A stretch of DNA of 64,000 bases, taken from the NCBI GenBank assembly GCA_958296235.1, contig OY282457.1, positions 4,335,338 through 4,399,337 on the forward strand, given 5' to 3'. The stretch comes from an uncultured Candidatus Binatia bacterium (GTDB lineage: Bacteria; Desulfobacterota; Binatia; Bin18). The notes beneath the pieces are model-generated. The model was not told the DNA's origin, ran no database searches, and was given only the letters and a program-made list of their open reading frames with translations. Positions 27,538 to 36,935 of this stretch are shown one piece after another. Within the stretch, counting starts at the first letter, position 1; each line of letters starts with the position of its first letter. The position numbers and the translations under genes were made by a program.

Positions 27538-28806
27538 GTGGCCGACGGCAGACTCCATATCGGGTTCGTGCTGCCCAGCCTGGGCGGGGGCGGGGCGGAA
27601 CGCGTCATTCTGAACCTGACGCAGTCTCTCGTTGAGCGCGGACATCGGGCGGACTTGTTGATCCCTCGGTTCGCGGGAGACTACCGGGCCGCAATTCCTC
27701 GTGGAGTGCGATTGTATCGGGGGCGGCTTCCTCATACCGACAGGAGGTTCCTGCGGGAAGTCCAACAGTCGGCGGCAGGAGGCGCAGAGGGCGCAGGAGT
27801 AACGGCGCTTGGCGTGAATCCGGTCATGGTCGCATGGGTCGGGCTGATTCTTGGCCGCAAGTACCCTGGCGTACGCGTCCCGCGCAAGCGTTCTCTTTAT
27901 GCTTCTGTCCACATTCTGAACCGTTACGTTCGCGAGGTGCGTCCTCATGTGTTGGTGTCGGCGCTGCCGGGCCCCAACACCGTCGCGGTCTGCGCTGCCG
28001 AGTTGACGGACCGGGCCGTGCCGGTGGTGGTCACGGTACATAACAACGTCGCCGCGGACTATGCGCCGGAGTGGCTGGCCGCGGCCCGGACACTCTATCC
28101 ACTGGCCGACGCGGTGGTGGCGGTGTCCAAGGGCGTGGCCGAGTCCGTGCGGCGATCATTGGGGATGGACGCCGAGCGCGTTCGCACCATCTACAACCCC
28201 ATTCCCGCCGCCAGCATACGAAGGCTGGCGCAGGGGGAAGTCACGCACCCCTGGTTCGCGGACGGTGAGCCGCCGGTGGTCCTGAGCGTCGGGCGCGAAG
28301 CGCCGCAGAAGGACTTCCCCACCCTGGTGGAGGCGTTCGGGCTGGCGCGGCGCGAGGTGGACGCACGGCTGGTCATCCTCGGCAAGCTCTCGGCGCCCTT
28401 CCGGGCAAGGCTGCGGTCCCTGGCGCGGGGCCATGGCGTGGAAGGGGACCTTGGCTTCGTGGACTTCGACGAAAACCCGTACCGCTACATGCGGCGGGCG
28501 GGGCTGCTCGCCCTCTCCTCGCGCTGGGAGGGTTTGCCGGGAGTGATCCTTGAGGCGCTGGCGTGCGGCACGCCGGTGGTCAGCACCGACGCGCCCTACG
28601 GTCCGCGCGAGATCCTTGGGGGTTGGGGTGACCTGCCGCCGGTGGGCGACGTGCCGGCGCTGGCGCGGGGGCTGGTCGCCACGCTGCGGGGCGCGCGGCC
28701 AACGGCGGCAGCTCTGCGGGCACGCGCCGCCGACTTTTCACCCGAGCAGGCCACCGACGCCTATGTCGCGCTGTTCGAGAAGCTGGCGAGGGGGCGCGCG
28801 GGGTGA
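27538..28806 (+). CDS. GT4-type glycosyltransferase (tandem copy 1)
   Basis: 422 residues, GT-B fold. The N-terminal acceptor domain starts LHIGFVLPSLGGGGAERVIL with the glycine-rich loop. The C-terminal donor domain has VVLSVGREAPQKDFPTLVEA and the EX7E motif in SSRWEGLPGVILEALACGTP. From about residue 185 to 360 it is nearly identical to copy 3, while its N-terminal residues 55-130 are the most divergent of the three. The GTG start at 27538 lies three bases after the flippase remnant's stop. It probably adds one sugar of a surface polysaccharide. Confidence 0.92.
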   Translation: MADGRLHIGFVLPSLGGGGAERVILNLTQSLVERGHRADLLIPRFAGDYRAAIPRGVRLYRGRLPHTDRRFLREVQQSAAGGAEGAGVTALGVNPVMVAWVGLILGRKYPGVRVPRKRSLYASVHILNRYVREVRPHVLVSALPGPNTVAVCAAELTDRAVPVVVTVHNNVAADYAPEWLAAARTLYPLADAVVAVSKGVAESVRRSLGMDAERVRTIYNPIPAASIRRLAQGEVTHPWFADGEPPVVLSVGREAPQKDFPTLVEAFGLARREVDARLVILGKLSAPFRARLRSLARGHGVEGDLGFVDFDENPYRYMRRAGLLALSSRWEGLPGVILEALACGTPVVSTDAPYGPREILGGWGDLPPVGDVPALARGLVATLRGARPTAAALRARAADFSPEQATDAYVALFEKLARGRAG

Positions 28807-30062
28807 GTTCGGACCATCTCCATATCGGCTTCCTGCTGACCAGCCTGCACGGCGGCGGGGCGGAGCGCGCCATGCTCAACCTGGCGGCGGCGCTCATCGA
28901 ACGCGGGCACCGGGCGGACCTGGTGATCCCCCGGTTGGCGGGAGACTACCGGGCCGCGATCCCTGGCGGGATGCGGGTCTGGCGGGCGCGGATTCCCGGC
29001 ACCGACGGGAAGTTCCTGCGGGCGATCCGGCGGGCGGGAGTCGACGTGGAGGCGATGACCGTCAACCCCATCGGGGCCGCGCGGACCTGGCTGGTGCTCG
29101 CGCGCAGGTATCCCGGGATACCGGTGCTACGCGGCAGCGGTCTGCGCTCCATCTATCCCCTCGCCCATTTTCTGTCGCGGTACGTTCGCGAGGTACGCCC
29201 CCATGTGCTGGTGTCGGCGCTGCCGGGCCCCAACACCGTCGCGGTCTGCGCTGCGGAGTTGACGGACCGGGCCGTTCCGGTAGTGGTCACGGTGCGCAAC
29301 GTCCCCGCGGACTACTATGCACCGGAATGGCTGGCCGCATCCCGGACGCTCTATCCACTGGCCGACGCGGTGGTGGCGGTGTCCAGGGGCGTGGCCGAGT
29401 CCGTGCAGCAATCGTTGGCGGTGGACGCCGAGCGCGTTCGCACCATCTACAACCCCATTCCCGCCGACAGCATACGGCGGCTGGCGCAAGCGGAAATCAC
29501 GCATCCCTGGTTCGCGGACGGCGAGCCGCCGGTGGTCCTGAGCGTCGGGCGCGAAGCGCCGGCGAAGGACTACCCCACCCTGGTGGAGGCGTTCGGGCTG
29601 GCGCGCCGCGAGGTGGACTCACGGCTGGTCATCCTCGGGCGGCTCTCGGCCCCATACCAGGAAAGGCTCAAGTCCCTGGCGCGGGGCCATGGCGTGGAAG
29701 GAGACCTCGGCTTCGTGGACTTCGACGAAAACCCGTACCGCTACATGCGGCGCGCGGGACTGCTCGCGCTCTCCTCGCGCTCGGAGGGGCTGCCGGGGGT
29801 GATCCTCGAGGCGCTGGCCTGCGGCACGCCGGTGGTCAGCACCGACACGCCCTACGGTCCACGGGAGATCCTTGGGGGTTGGGGCGACCTGCCGCCGGTG
29901 GGTGACGCGCCGGCGCTGGCGCGGGCGCTGGCCAGGACACTGCGGGGCGAGAGGCCAACGGAGGAGGCACTACGGGCGCGGGCCGCCGACTTTTCCCCCG
30001 AAAAGGCCGCCGACGCCTATGTCGCGCTGTGCGAGAAGCTGACGAGGGGGGGCGTGCGGTGA
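28803..30062 (+). CDS. GT4-type glycosyltransferase (tandem copy 2)
   Basis: 419 residues, with the same architecture as copies 1 and 3: FLLTSLHGGGAERAMLNLAA near the start and SRSEGLPGVILEALACGTPV as the EX7E motif. The GTG start overlaps the previous stop as GTGA, giving translational coupling. The N-terminal 90 residues are closest to copy 3, while the segment LVSALPGPNTVAVCAAELTD matches copy 1. It therefore looks like part of a mosaic set. The donor sugar is unknown. Confidence 0.92.
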   Translation: MSSDHLHIGFLLTSLHGGGAERAMLNLAAALIERGHRADLVIPRLAGDYRAAIPGGMRVWRARIPGTDGKFLRAIRRAGVDVEAMTVNPIGAARTWLVLARRYPGIPVLRGSGLRSIYPLAHFLSRYVREVRPHVLVSALPGPNTVAVCAAELTDRAVPVVVTVRNVPADYYAPEWLAASRTLYPLADAVVAVSRGVAESVQQSLAVDAERVRTIYNPIPADSIRRLAQAEITHPWFADGEPPVVLSVGREAPAKDYPTLVEAFGLARREVDSRLVILGRLSAPYQERLKSLARGHGVEGDLGFVDFDENPYRYMRRAGLLALSSRSEGLPGVILEALACGTPVVSTDTPYGPREILGGWGDLPPVGDAPALARALARTLRGERPTEEALRARAADFSPEKAADAYVALCEKLTRGGVR

Positions 30063-31300
30063 GTTCGGCCAAGCTTCATGTCGGCTTCCTGCTGACCGGC
30101 CTGAACGGGGGCGGGGCGGAGCGCAACATTCTCCGCCTGGCGGCGGCGCTCATCGCGCGCGGGCACCGGGCGGATCTGGTGATCCCCAAGTTCGCGGGAG
30201 ACTACCGGGCCGCGATCCCTGACGGGATGCGTGTCTGGCGAGCGCGGATTCCCGGCACCGACAGGAAGTTCCTGCGGGCGGTGCAGCGGGCGGGAGTCGA
30301 GGTGGAAGCGATGACCGTCAATCCCTTCGGGGTCGTGCGGAGTTGGCTGGTGCTTGGCCGGAAGGGTCTCCACCTGCCGGCTCGAAGGCGTCACCGTGTC
30401 TATGCGTATGCAGCCATGATTGCGACGTACGTTCGCGAAGTACGCCCGCATGTGCTGGTGTCGGCGCTGCCGGGTGCCGACGCCGCCGCGGTCTGCGCCG
30501 CGGAGTTGATGGACCGGGCCGTTCCGGTGGTGACCACGGTGTGGAACAACGTCACCGCGGACTATACGCCGGAATGGCTGGAAGCATCCAGGACACTCTA
30601 TCCGCTGGCCGACGCGGTGGTGGCGGTGTCCAAGGGCGTGGCCGAATCCGTGCGGCGATCATTGGGGATGGACGCCGAGCGCGTTCGCACCATCTACAAC
30701 CCCATTCCTGCCGCCAGCATACGAAGGCTGGCGCAGGGGGAAGTCACGCACCCCTGGTTCGCGGACGGCGAGCCGCCGGTGGTCCTGAGCGTTGGGCGCG
30801 AAGCGCCGCAGAAGGACCACCCCACCCTGGTGGAGGCGTTCGGGCTGGCGCGGCGCGAGGTGGACGCACGGCTGGTCATCCTCGGCAAGCTCTCGGCGCC
30901 CTTCCGGGCAAGGCTGCGGTCCCTGGCGCGGGGCCATGGCGTGGAAGGGGACCTTGGCTTCGTGGACTTCGACGAAAACCCGTACCGCTACATGCGGCGG
31001 GCGGGGCTGCTCGCCCTCTCCTCGCGTTGGGAGGGTTTGCCGACGGTGATTCTCGAGGCGCTGGCGTGCGGCACGCCGGTGGTCAGCACCGACGCGCCCT
31101 ACGGTCCGCGCGAGATCCTTGGGGGTTGGGGTGACCTGCCGCCGGTGGGCGACGCGCTGGCGCTGGCGCGGGCGCTGGCCAGGACACTGCGGGGCGAGAG
31201 ACCAACGGCGGCAGCTCTGCGGGCACGCGCCGCCGACTTTTCCGTCGAGCAGGCCACCGACGCCTATGTCGCGCTGTTCGAAGAACTGGTACGGCGCTAG
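30059..31300 (+). CDS. GT4-type glycosyltransferase (tandem copy 3)
   Basis: 413 residues from the GTG at 30059, again overlapping the previous stop as GTGA. The N-terminus (LHVGFLLTGLNGGGAERNIL) resembles copy 2. Residues from about 180 onward resemble copy 1 with only a couple of changes (KDH for KDF, LPT for LPG). The final part (ALARALARTLRGERPT) resembles copy 2 again. The acceptor region around GRKGLHLPARRRHRVYAYAA is unique. EX7E is SSRWEGLPTVILEALACGTP. Confidence 0.92.
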   Translation: MSSAKLHVGFLLTGLNGGGAERNILRLAAALIARGHRADLVIPKFAGDYRAAIPDGMRVWRARIPGTDRKFLRAVQRAGVEVEAMTVNPFGVVRSWLVLGRKGLHLPARRRHRVYAYAAMIATYVREVRPHVLVSALPGADAAAVCAAELMDRAVPVVTTVWNNVTADYTPEWLEASRTLYPLADAVVAVSKGVAESVRRSLGMDAERVRTIYNPIPAASIRRLAQGEVTHPWFADGEPPVVLSVGREAPQKDHPTLVEAFGLARREVDARLVILGKLSAPFRARLRSLARGHGVEGDLGFVDFDENPYRYMRRAGLLALSSRWEGLPTVILEALACGTPVVSTDAPYGPREILGGWGDLPPVGDALALARALARTLRGERPTAAALRARAADFSVEQATDAYVALFEELVRR

Positions 31301-31313
31301 AGCTGTCGAAGCC

Positions 31314-32645
31314 ATGACACCGGAAGAGTCGAATAGGCCACTCGGTCCGCGCACGACCGGCGGACAGGATGCAGCCATCGTGTTCGCGACCGGTGTCTGC
31401 ACGGTCATCTTCGGCCTCGCGATCCAGAGTCTCCTGGCCTATACGCTGTTGCCGGAAGGACGCGGCAGCTTTGCCCTGTGCGTCGTGTTCGCAAGTGTTC
31501 TCGGCGTGCTCTTCACGCCCGGGGCGCGAGAAGGCGCGCAGTATTTCGTCGTGACCAGACAGGCGACCGTCTCGGAAGGTGTCGGTGCCGCCCTGGCGAT
31601 CTGCCTCGCCGGTGGGGCCTTGGCGCTCACATTGGCGGCCCCGTTTGTCCACAGCGATATCGCCTTCTTTCACAAGGCAGAGACGCGCTCGTTCTACCTG
31701 GCGCTTGCCCTGGTACCTGTCATGGCGTTCTCGGGCGCCACGGAGTATCAACTCGCCGGGCTCCGGCGCTTCGGACATCTCGCGGTTTTCACCCTGGTGC
31801 ATGTCGCCGTGAACATCCTCGTTCTGCTGGTCCTCGTCTGGGTCGGGCGGCTCGGGGTGGACGGTGCCGTCGCGGCGGTCGTCGGCGCGCATGGTTGCAC
31901 GGTGGTCTTGTGTGCGTGGTACCTGCGGGGCCATTATGGGCTGGTTCTGACCAATCCGCTCCGCGCTGTCTCTGCGCGAATCGTCGGCTACGGTCTGCGA
32001 TTCCATCCCGCGGGCATAGGCAGCGCACTGGAAATGAGCGCGGGCGTTCTCATTCTCGGGCTGTTCGCGAGCCAGGCCGAAATCGGCTTGTTCGCAACGG
32101 CGAGCGCGCTCATGTTCCGACTGCGAATAATCTCCGACGCGGTCGGCAATGCGCTGCTGCCCCGTATCGCCGGCAGCGGCCGCCCGGAATTGACGACACT
32201 CTGCCTGCGTGTCGTGTCGTGTGGCACCGTGGCCACGATTCTTGTCATACTGCTGATCCGTACGCCGCTGGTTCGGATCCTCTTCTCCGAGGCCTTCCTG
32301 CCGGCGGTCCCGCTACTGTGGATCATCGCCCCGGGAGTGCTCGCCTATGCCTGCGCCGGCATACTCGAAACCTATTTCAAGGGTATCGACCGCCCGGGCA
32401 TCTGTTCCTGGGCTGTCTCCCTGGGACTGGCTGCGAATCTGATTGCGATTCTCGTGCTCTATCCGGTAGTCGGCGTCTCAGCCGCAGCCTGGGGGTTGGC
32501 CCTGGGAATGATTTGCCGACTCGTCCTTCTCGCGACGGCGTTTGCAAGAGCGACTCGAATGCGCTGGCTCTCAATCTGGCTGCCGCGACCCGGCGACGCG
32601 GTCTCTTTCTGGCGGGCATTCCGCGCCGCGCTCGGCAGCGGGTAA
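31314..32645 (+). CDS. wzx: Wzx-type polysaccharide flippase
   Basis: 443 residues with 12 or more hydrophobic segments, in the MOP/MATE-like polysaccharide transporter family. It would flip lipid-linked repeat units across the inner membrane. The start GPRTTGGQDAAIVFATGVCT and the C-terminal RILFSEAFLPAVPLLWIIAP correspond to the two halves kept in both remnants in this island, so this is the intact parent type. It follows the third glycosyltransferase by 13 bases and is convergent with asnB. Confidence 0.9.
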   Translation: MTPEESNRPLGPRTTGGQDAAIVFATGVCTVIFGLAIQSLLAYTLLPEGRGSFALCVVFASVLGVLFTPGAREGAQYFVVTRQATVSEGVGAALAICLAGGALALTLAAPFVHSDIAFFHKAETRSFYLALALVPVMAFSGATEYQLAGLRRFGHLAVFTLVHVAVNILVLLVLVWVGRLGVDGAVAAVVGAHGCTVVLCAWYLRGHYGLVLTNPLRAVSARIVGYGLRFHPAGIGSALEMSAGVLILGLFASQAEIGLFATASALMFRLRIISDAVGNALLPRIAGSGRPELTTLCLRVVSCGTVATILVILLIRTPLVRILFSEAFLPAVPLLWIIAPGVLAYACAGILETYFKGIDRPGICSWAVSLGLAANLIAILVLYPVVGVSAAAWGLALGMICRLVLLATAFARATRMRWLSIWLPRPGDAVSFWRAFRAALGSG

Positions 32646-32742
32646 CCTTGCGATACACGCGAGACGCTTGCTCTGTAAGGCGGAGTCCGATCAGGAACAA
32701 ATGCTGGTGCCTGAACGCTTACGCGCAAAGACGTTCGGGCTC

Positions 32743-34749
32743 TCAGGGCCCGGTACGCCTGGTCCAGAGTTCCCGTCGACTGCGGTCCAGCCATGCCTGA
32801 AACATCAGAATGTTCCAGAGGTGCTGTTCACATTGCGCATGCGCATTCAGAAATTCATACCATTTTCGACGGACGGGCCGCGGGTCGAAAAAACCCTCCG
32901 TCCGCAGCCGTCTGGCGTCCAATAATGCCTCCGCCCAATCCCTGAGTGGACCACGCAGCCACGAGGCGAGCGGTATGGAGAATCCCGCCTTCGGCCGTTC
33001 GACGAGCCGCATCGGTACGTACTTGTAGAGCACCTGCCGCAAAACCCACTTGCTCTGAGCGTTACGGATCCTGAAAGACAGCGGCAACCGCCAGACAAAC
33101 TCCATGACGTGATGGTCAAGGAATGGCGCACGCGTCTCGAGACTCACGCCCATCGCCGCCCTATCCACTTTAACGAGAATATCATCTGGAAGGTAACTCA
33201 GACTGTCGACCGCCATCAATCGTTCTGCAAATTCAGACGCAGCGGGCCAGCTTGCGGATTTGTTCAGGACGGTTTCAGGTTCGGACGCTCCGCGCACGAC
33301 CGCGGACGGATTCCGCCAGTGAGAGAGGGAGAGCCAATGGAGTTCCTCCTGCGTCCGACAATTGGCTAACAGCGCCAGCGTGTGCGCTTTGGCTTGTAGC
33401 CGGTGTCGCCCGCGGTCCATTGGCAGCCGGCCAAGGACACGGGCCGGTAAACTGTCCGCTCCATGCGCCTGAGTGGCTATGATCGCGCCTGCGACGAAGC
33501 GGCGCAACGGTGCCGGCACACTGGACAGCCAGCGCCATCGCCGGGGCGTCGAGACGTAGTGCCCATAACCGCCGAACATCTCGTCGCCGCCGTCTCCAGA
33601 CAGGGCGACGGTGACGTGCCGGCGGGCCATCCCGGCAACCAGGAAGGTCGGGATCTGCGAGGAATCGGCAAAAGGCTCGTCGAAGAGGTCAGGCAAGCGA
33701 GGAATGACGTCGAGCGCATCCCGCGCTGATACGTATAGTTCGGTGTGTTCGGTCCCCAGGTGGCCGGCCACGGCCTTGGCGTGTTCCGCTTCGTTGTATT
33801 CGGATTCGTCGAATCCGATGGCGAAAGTTCGTACCGGCCACCTGGATTGCGCCTGCATCAATGCAACGACGGTCGACGAGTCGATCCCGCCGGAGAGGAA
33901 GGCACCGAGCGGGACGTCCGCGGCCATCTGCCGGCGCACTGCCCGGAGCAACAGGTCGTGCAGGGCGTCCACCGCGTCTTCGGGGGTGCCCTCGAACGGT
34001 TGCGCCCGTCCTGCTGCTACCACGTCCCGCAACGACCAGTAACGCCGCGGTTCCGGCAGTTCGCCGACACGCTGCTCCCGTGAAGCGCCGGCAGCCACCC
34101 TGAGGTACATGCCCGCCGGCAGCTTTCGCACTCCCTTGTAGATCGACCAGGGGGATGCAATGTAGCCGTGGCGCAGGAGCAGGGTGAGCGCGTCCCTGTC
34201 GATGTCTCCCTCGAATGCAGGATGCGCCGCGAGCGCCTTCAGCTCGGACCCGAACAGGAACACGCCGTTCTGCCAGCCGTAATAGAGCGGTTTTTCGCCC
34301 ATCCGGTCGCGGGCCAGACAGAGTGTTCTGTCCTCCCGGTCCCAGAACGCGAAGGCGAACATGCCGGTGGCCGCCTGCAACGCCTCCTCCAACCCCCAAT
34401 ACTCGATGGCGGCCAGCAGCGTTTCCGTATCGGAATGTCCCCTCCAGGACAAAGCGTCCGGACGCCGGGCCTCGATCTGCCGCCTGAGGTCAAGGTGGTT
34501 GTATATCTCGCCATTGAAGACGATGACGCTTCGCCCAGAGGCGGACTGCATCGGCTGGCGGCCGGCTGGTGACGGATCGATGACGGCCAGACGCCGGTAG
34601 GCCAGTGCGATTTCGGCCTCACGGTCGATCCAGACCCCGGCATCGTCGGGACCACGATGCGCAACGGCGTCCACCATCCCGCGTGCGACCGGCGACGCTT
34701 CTTCTGGAGTGAAACGCTCGCCTCCAAGAAAACCGGCTATGCCGCACAT
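32743..34749 (-). CDS. asnB: AsnB-type glutamine-dependent amidotransferase
   Basis: 668 residues. The class II glutaminase domain begins MCGIAGFLGGERF, so Cys2 becomes the N-terminal nucleophile after Met removal. The synthetase domain has the ATP pyrophosphatase loop PLGAFLSGGIDSSTVVALM and SGDGGDEMFGGYGHYV. Homologues make asparagine, or in polysaccharide islands amidate uronic acids or other sugar acids; the location favours the latter (inference). It is transcribed against its neighbours. An upstream in-frame start would add 42 residues that lack family similarity. Confidence 0.92.
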   Translation of the reverse strand: MCGIAGFLGGERFTPEEASPVARGMVDAVAHRGPDDAGVWIDREAEIALAYRRLAVIDPSPAGRQPMQSASGRSVIVFNGEIYNHLDLRRQIEARRPDALSWRGHSDTETLLAAIEYWGLEEALQAATGMFAFAFWDREDRTLCLARDRMGEKPLYYGWQNGVFLFGSELKALAAHPAFEGDIDRDALTLLLRHGYIASPWSIYKGVRKLPAGMYLRVAAGASREQRVGELPEPRRYWSLRDVVAAGRAQPFEGTPEDAVDALHDLLLRAVRRQMAADVPLGAFLSGGIDSSTVVALMQAQSRWPVRTFAIGFDESEYNEAEHAKAVAGHLGTEHTELYVSARDALDVIPRLPDLFDEPFADSSQIPTFLVAGMARRHVTVALSGDGGDEMFGGYGHYVSTPRRWRWLSSVPAPLRRFVAGAIIATQAHGADSLPARVLGRLPMDRGRHRLQAKAHTLALLANCRTQEELHWLSLSHWRNPSAVVRGASEPETVLNKSASWPAASEFAERLMAVDSLSYLPDDILVKVDRAAMGVSLETRAPFLDHHVMEFVWRLPLSFRIRNAQSKWVLRQVLYKYVPMRLVERPKAGFSIPLASWLRGPLRDWAEALLDARRLRTEGFFDPRPVRRKWYEFLNAHAQCEQHLWNILMFQAWLDRSRRELWTRRTGP

Positions 34750-34953
34750 GTCATGCGCTTGATGGATTTCGGCGCTGGCCGTGGCCCGTCCGTCCGCACT
34801 TCTGTCCCATATACCTTCAAATAAAGGCGGCTTGAACCTTCCATATCTGGTAGAGTGATTGGTAGCATAACCCATTAAAAAGACAGGGGTCCAAGCCGTG
34901 GCTCATCATAACACAGTCTTCGCGCAATTTCGGCCACCAGATGGCCATCACCA

Positions 34954-35799
34954 CTGGCTTGCCGCATGTTGCTAGTCATGATTGAAAAGAGATAAATGAA
35001 TTCTGGTCCCATTGGCAAGCGCCACAGGGCTCGAAGCCCAGCATCCGGTTCGCCAATCCGCGTCATGCTCCAATCGAAGCCGGCAATGACAGATGCGCTG
35101 GAAGTCCCGGCCACAACCGGCGGGCAGGACGTGTCCGTCATGTTAGTGACCCTGGCTGGCATGGCGGGGCTGACCCTGCTGATACAGGGCCTGCTCACAG
35201 CCGCGAGTGGGCTCATGCTGGGGTTCCTGCTGATCTCCAGCGCGGTGGGTACCGCGCTGTTCCCCTGGGTCGCGGGTGGGGAGCGCGTCGAGATGGTCGC
35301 GCGCTGCCTGCGCTTGGTCTGCGTGGGGACCGCGCTTCCCCTGCTCGTCCTGCTCGCACTCAGCGCCACCCTGGTGCGTCTCCTGCTTTCGGACGCCTTC
35401 CCGCCTGTGGTGCCGCTCTTGTGGATTATCGCGCCGGGGCTGCTCGCCTACGCCGTCTCGGGAATCTTCATGACCCACTTCAAGGGTGCCCACCGCCCGG
35501 ATATCTGCTCGTGGGCGGTCTTCCTGGGGCTGTGCGCCAATCTCGGCGTGCTGCTCCTGCTCTACCCGAGCCTCGGCGTCGCGGCGGCGGCGTGGGGCCT
35601 GACCATCGGCATGGTGTGCGGGTGTTCGTTCCTCTCCATCGTTTTCCACAGAACGACACGAACGGGTCTGACTGCGGTCTGGCGGCCGCGGCACAGCGAC
35701 CTGGACTTCCTGTGGGCCGCGGGCCGGGTCGGGCTGTCCGGTAGGGTCAGGGGGAGGGCCGCCGCCCATACTCAACTCGTGAAAGAGGCATCCCGTTGA
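34954..35799 (+). pseudogene. Internally deleted Wzx-type flippase remnant, copy 2
   Basis: From ATG 35086 the frame reads ATTGGQDVSVMLVTLAGMAG and jumps at the same point as copy 1 to the C-terminal half. Unlike copy 1 it keeps the true C-terminus (WGLTIGMVCGCSFLSIVFH onwards). It is about 237 residues and lacks roughly the first half of the membrane segments. The last 170 bases shared with copy 1 appear identical. Its stop overlaps the next glycosyltransferase as TTGA, so it may still be translated and coupled. Confidence 0.8.
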
Positions 35800-36920
35800 G
35801 CGGGAAAGAGCGCCGAGCGCCCCGCATCCTGCTCATCGCTCCGATACAGAAGGCCGGAGCGTCCGTTAGCAACGTGGCCGGGGGCAACAAGGTGATGGCC
35901 GACGAACAGGTGCGGGAATTGGGGGCACGCGGCTTCGAGGTGGACGTCATCGACACGTCGGGGGGCGTGACCAATCTGCCCGCCTGGAAAATCTGGGCCA
36001 ATCGTCTGGCAAGGTTCCTGCGAGTAGCCTGGGGAGTCGCAAGGAAGCTATGGCGCTCCGACGTCGTGTTCCTCATCATCGCGTCCTATTCGGCGCTGAG
36101 CCTGGCATCGTTCCTGTGGGCCGTCTGCAAGATCGCGCGCAGGCCCCTGGTGTTGCGTATCACCGGGGGCGACATGATGGTGGAGTACTTGGAATATGGC
36201 GCGTTCGCGCGTTGGCTGGCCGAGCGGACCTATATGCGCTCTTCACTGGTGTACGTGGAGACGCAGTATCTGCACCAGAGCTTCGACAACCGGGGCAACT
36301 TCAGGTGGTTCCCGAATACGAGAAGCATGGAGGCACCCGCCCGGACCGGGCGCGACAGGGTGGAAAGGCTGATTTTCGTTGCTCGTTTAGCGATGTTCAA
36401 GGGGCTGGCCGAAGCCCTCGAGGCGTGCCGCCACCTGCCGGAGAATTGTCATCTCAACGTCTTCGGTCCCGGCATGTCCGACACGGATTTCTCCCTGTTC
36501 GAGGACCATCCCAGGGCGACCTACGGTGGCGTCCTGGACCCGGCGGAAATACCACGGGCCCTCAGTGAACACGACCTGCTGGTGTATCCCAGCTACTACC
36601 GGAACGAGGGCTACCCCGGCGCCATCCTCGAAGCCTTCCAGTGCGGCCTGCCCGTCGTCGCCACCAGGAGGGGCGGCATTGCGGAGCTGGTCGAGCACGA
36701 AGAGAGCGGGCTGCTGGTGGAACCCCGTTCCGCTGCAGAGGTCGAGTCCGCGATCAAGCGGTTGCTGGACGAGCCCGAACTGTACCGGCAACTCTGTGAG
36801 GGAGCAAGACGGCGAGGGGACCAGTTTCGGAGCGCGGACTGGTACGACCGCGTGGCCGCCGAGTTGCGCAGCCTGTGCCGGAAACAGAGCCCACGCGGCC
36901 GGCGGGCCCCACGGCCATGA
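35796..36920 (+). CDS. GT4-type glycosyltransferase (unrelated to the tandem set)
   Basis: 374 residues. The N-terminus APRILLIAPIQKAGASVSNV fits a GT4 start, followed by a hydrophobic stretch (SDVVFLIIASYSALSLASF). The donor domain has VERLIFVARLAMFKGLAEAL and the EX7E motif in NEGYPGAILEAFQCGLPVVA. It starts at a TTG overlapping the flippase remnant's stop and is followed 15 bases later by the wzy-like gene, so the genes are probably one transcript. Confidence 0.9.
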   Translation: MSGKERRAPRILLIAPIQKAGASVSNVAGGNKVMADEQVRELGARGFEVDVIDTSGGVTNLPAWKIWANRLARFLRVAWGVARKLWRSDVVFLIIASYSALSLASFLWAVCKIARRPLVLRITGGDMMVEYLEYGAFARWLAERTYMRSSLVYVETQYLHQSFDNRGNFRWFPNTRSMEAPARTGRDRVERLIFVARLAMFKGLAEALEACRHLPENCHLNVFGPGMSDTDFSLFEDHPRATYGGVLDPAEIPRALSEHDLLVYPSYYRNEGYPGAILEAFQCGLPVVATRRGGIAELVEHEESGLLVEPRSAAEVESAIKRLLDEPELYRQLCEGARRRGDQFRSADWYDRVAAELRSLCRKQSPRGRRAPRP

Positions 36921-36935
36921 CGCAAGGGTAAACGT

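Noticed and set aside
28550-29905. 451-codon frame overlapping the tandem glycosyltransferases
   Set aside because: It is an alternative frame of the same high-GC repeats without family motifs.
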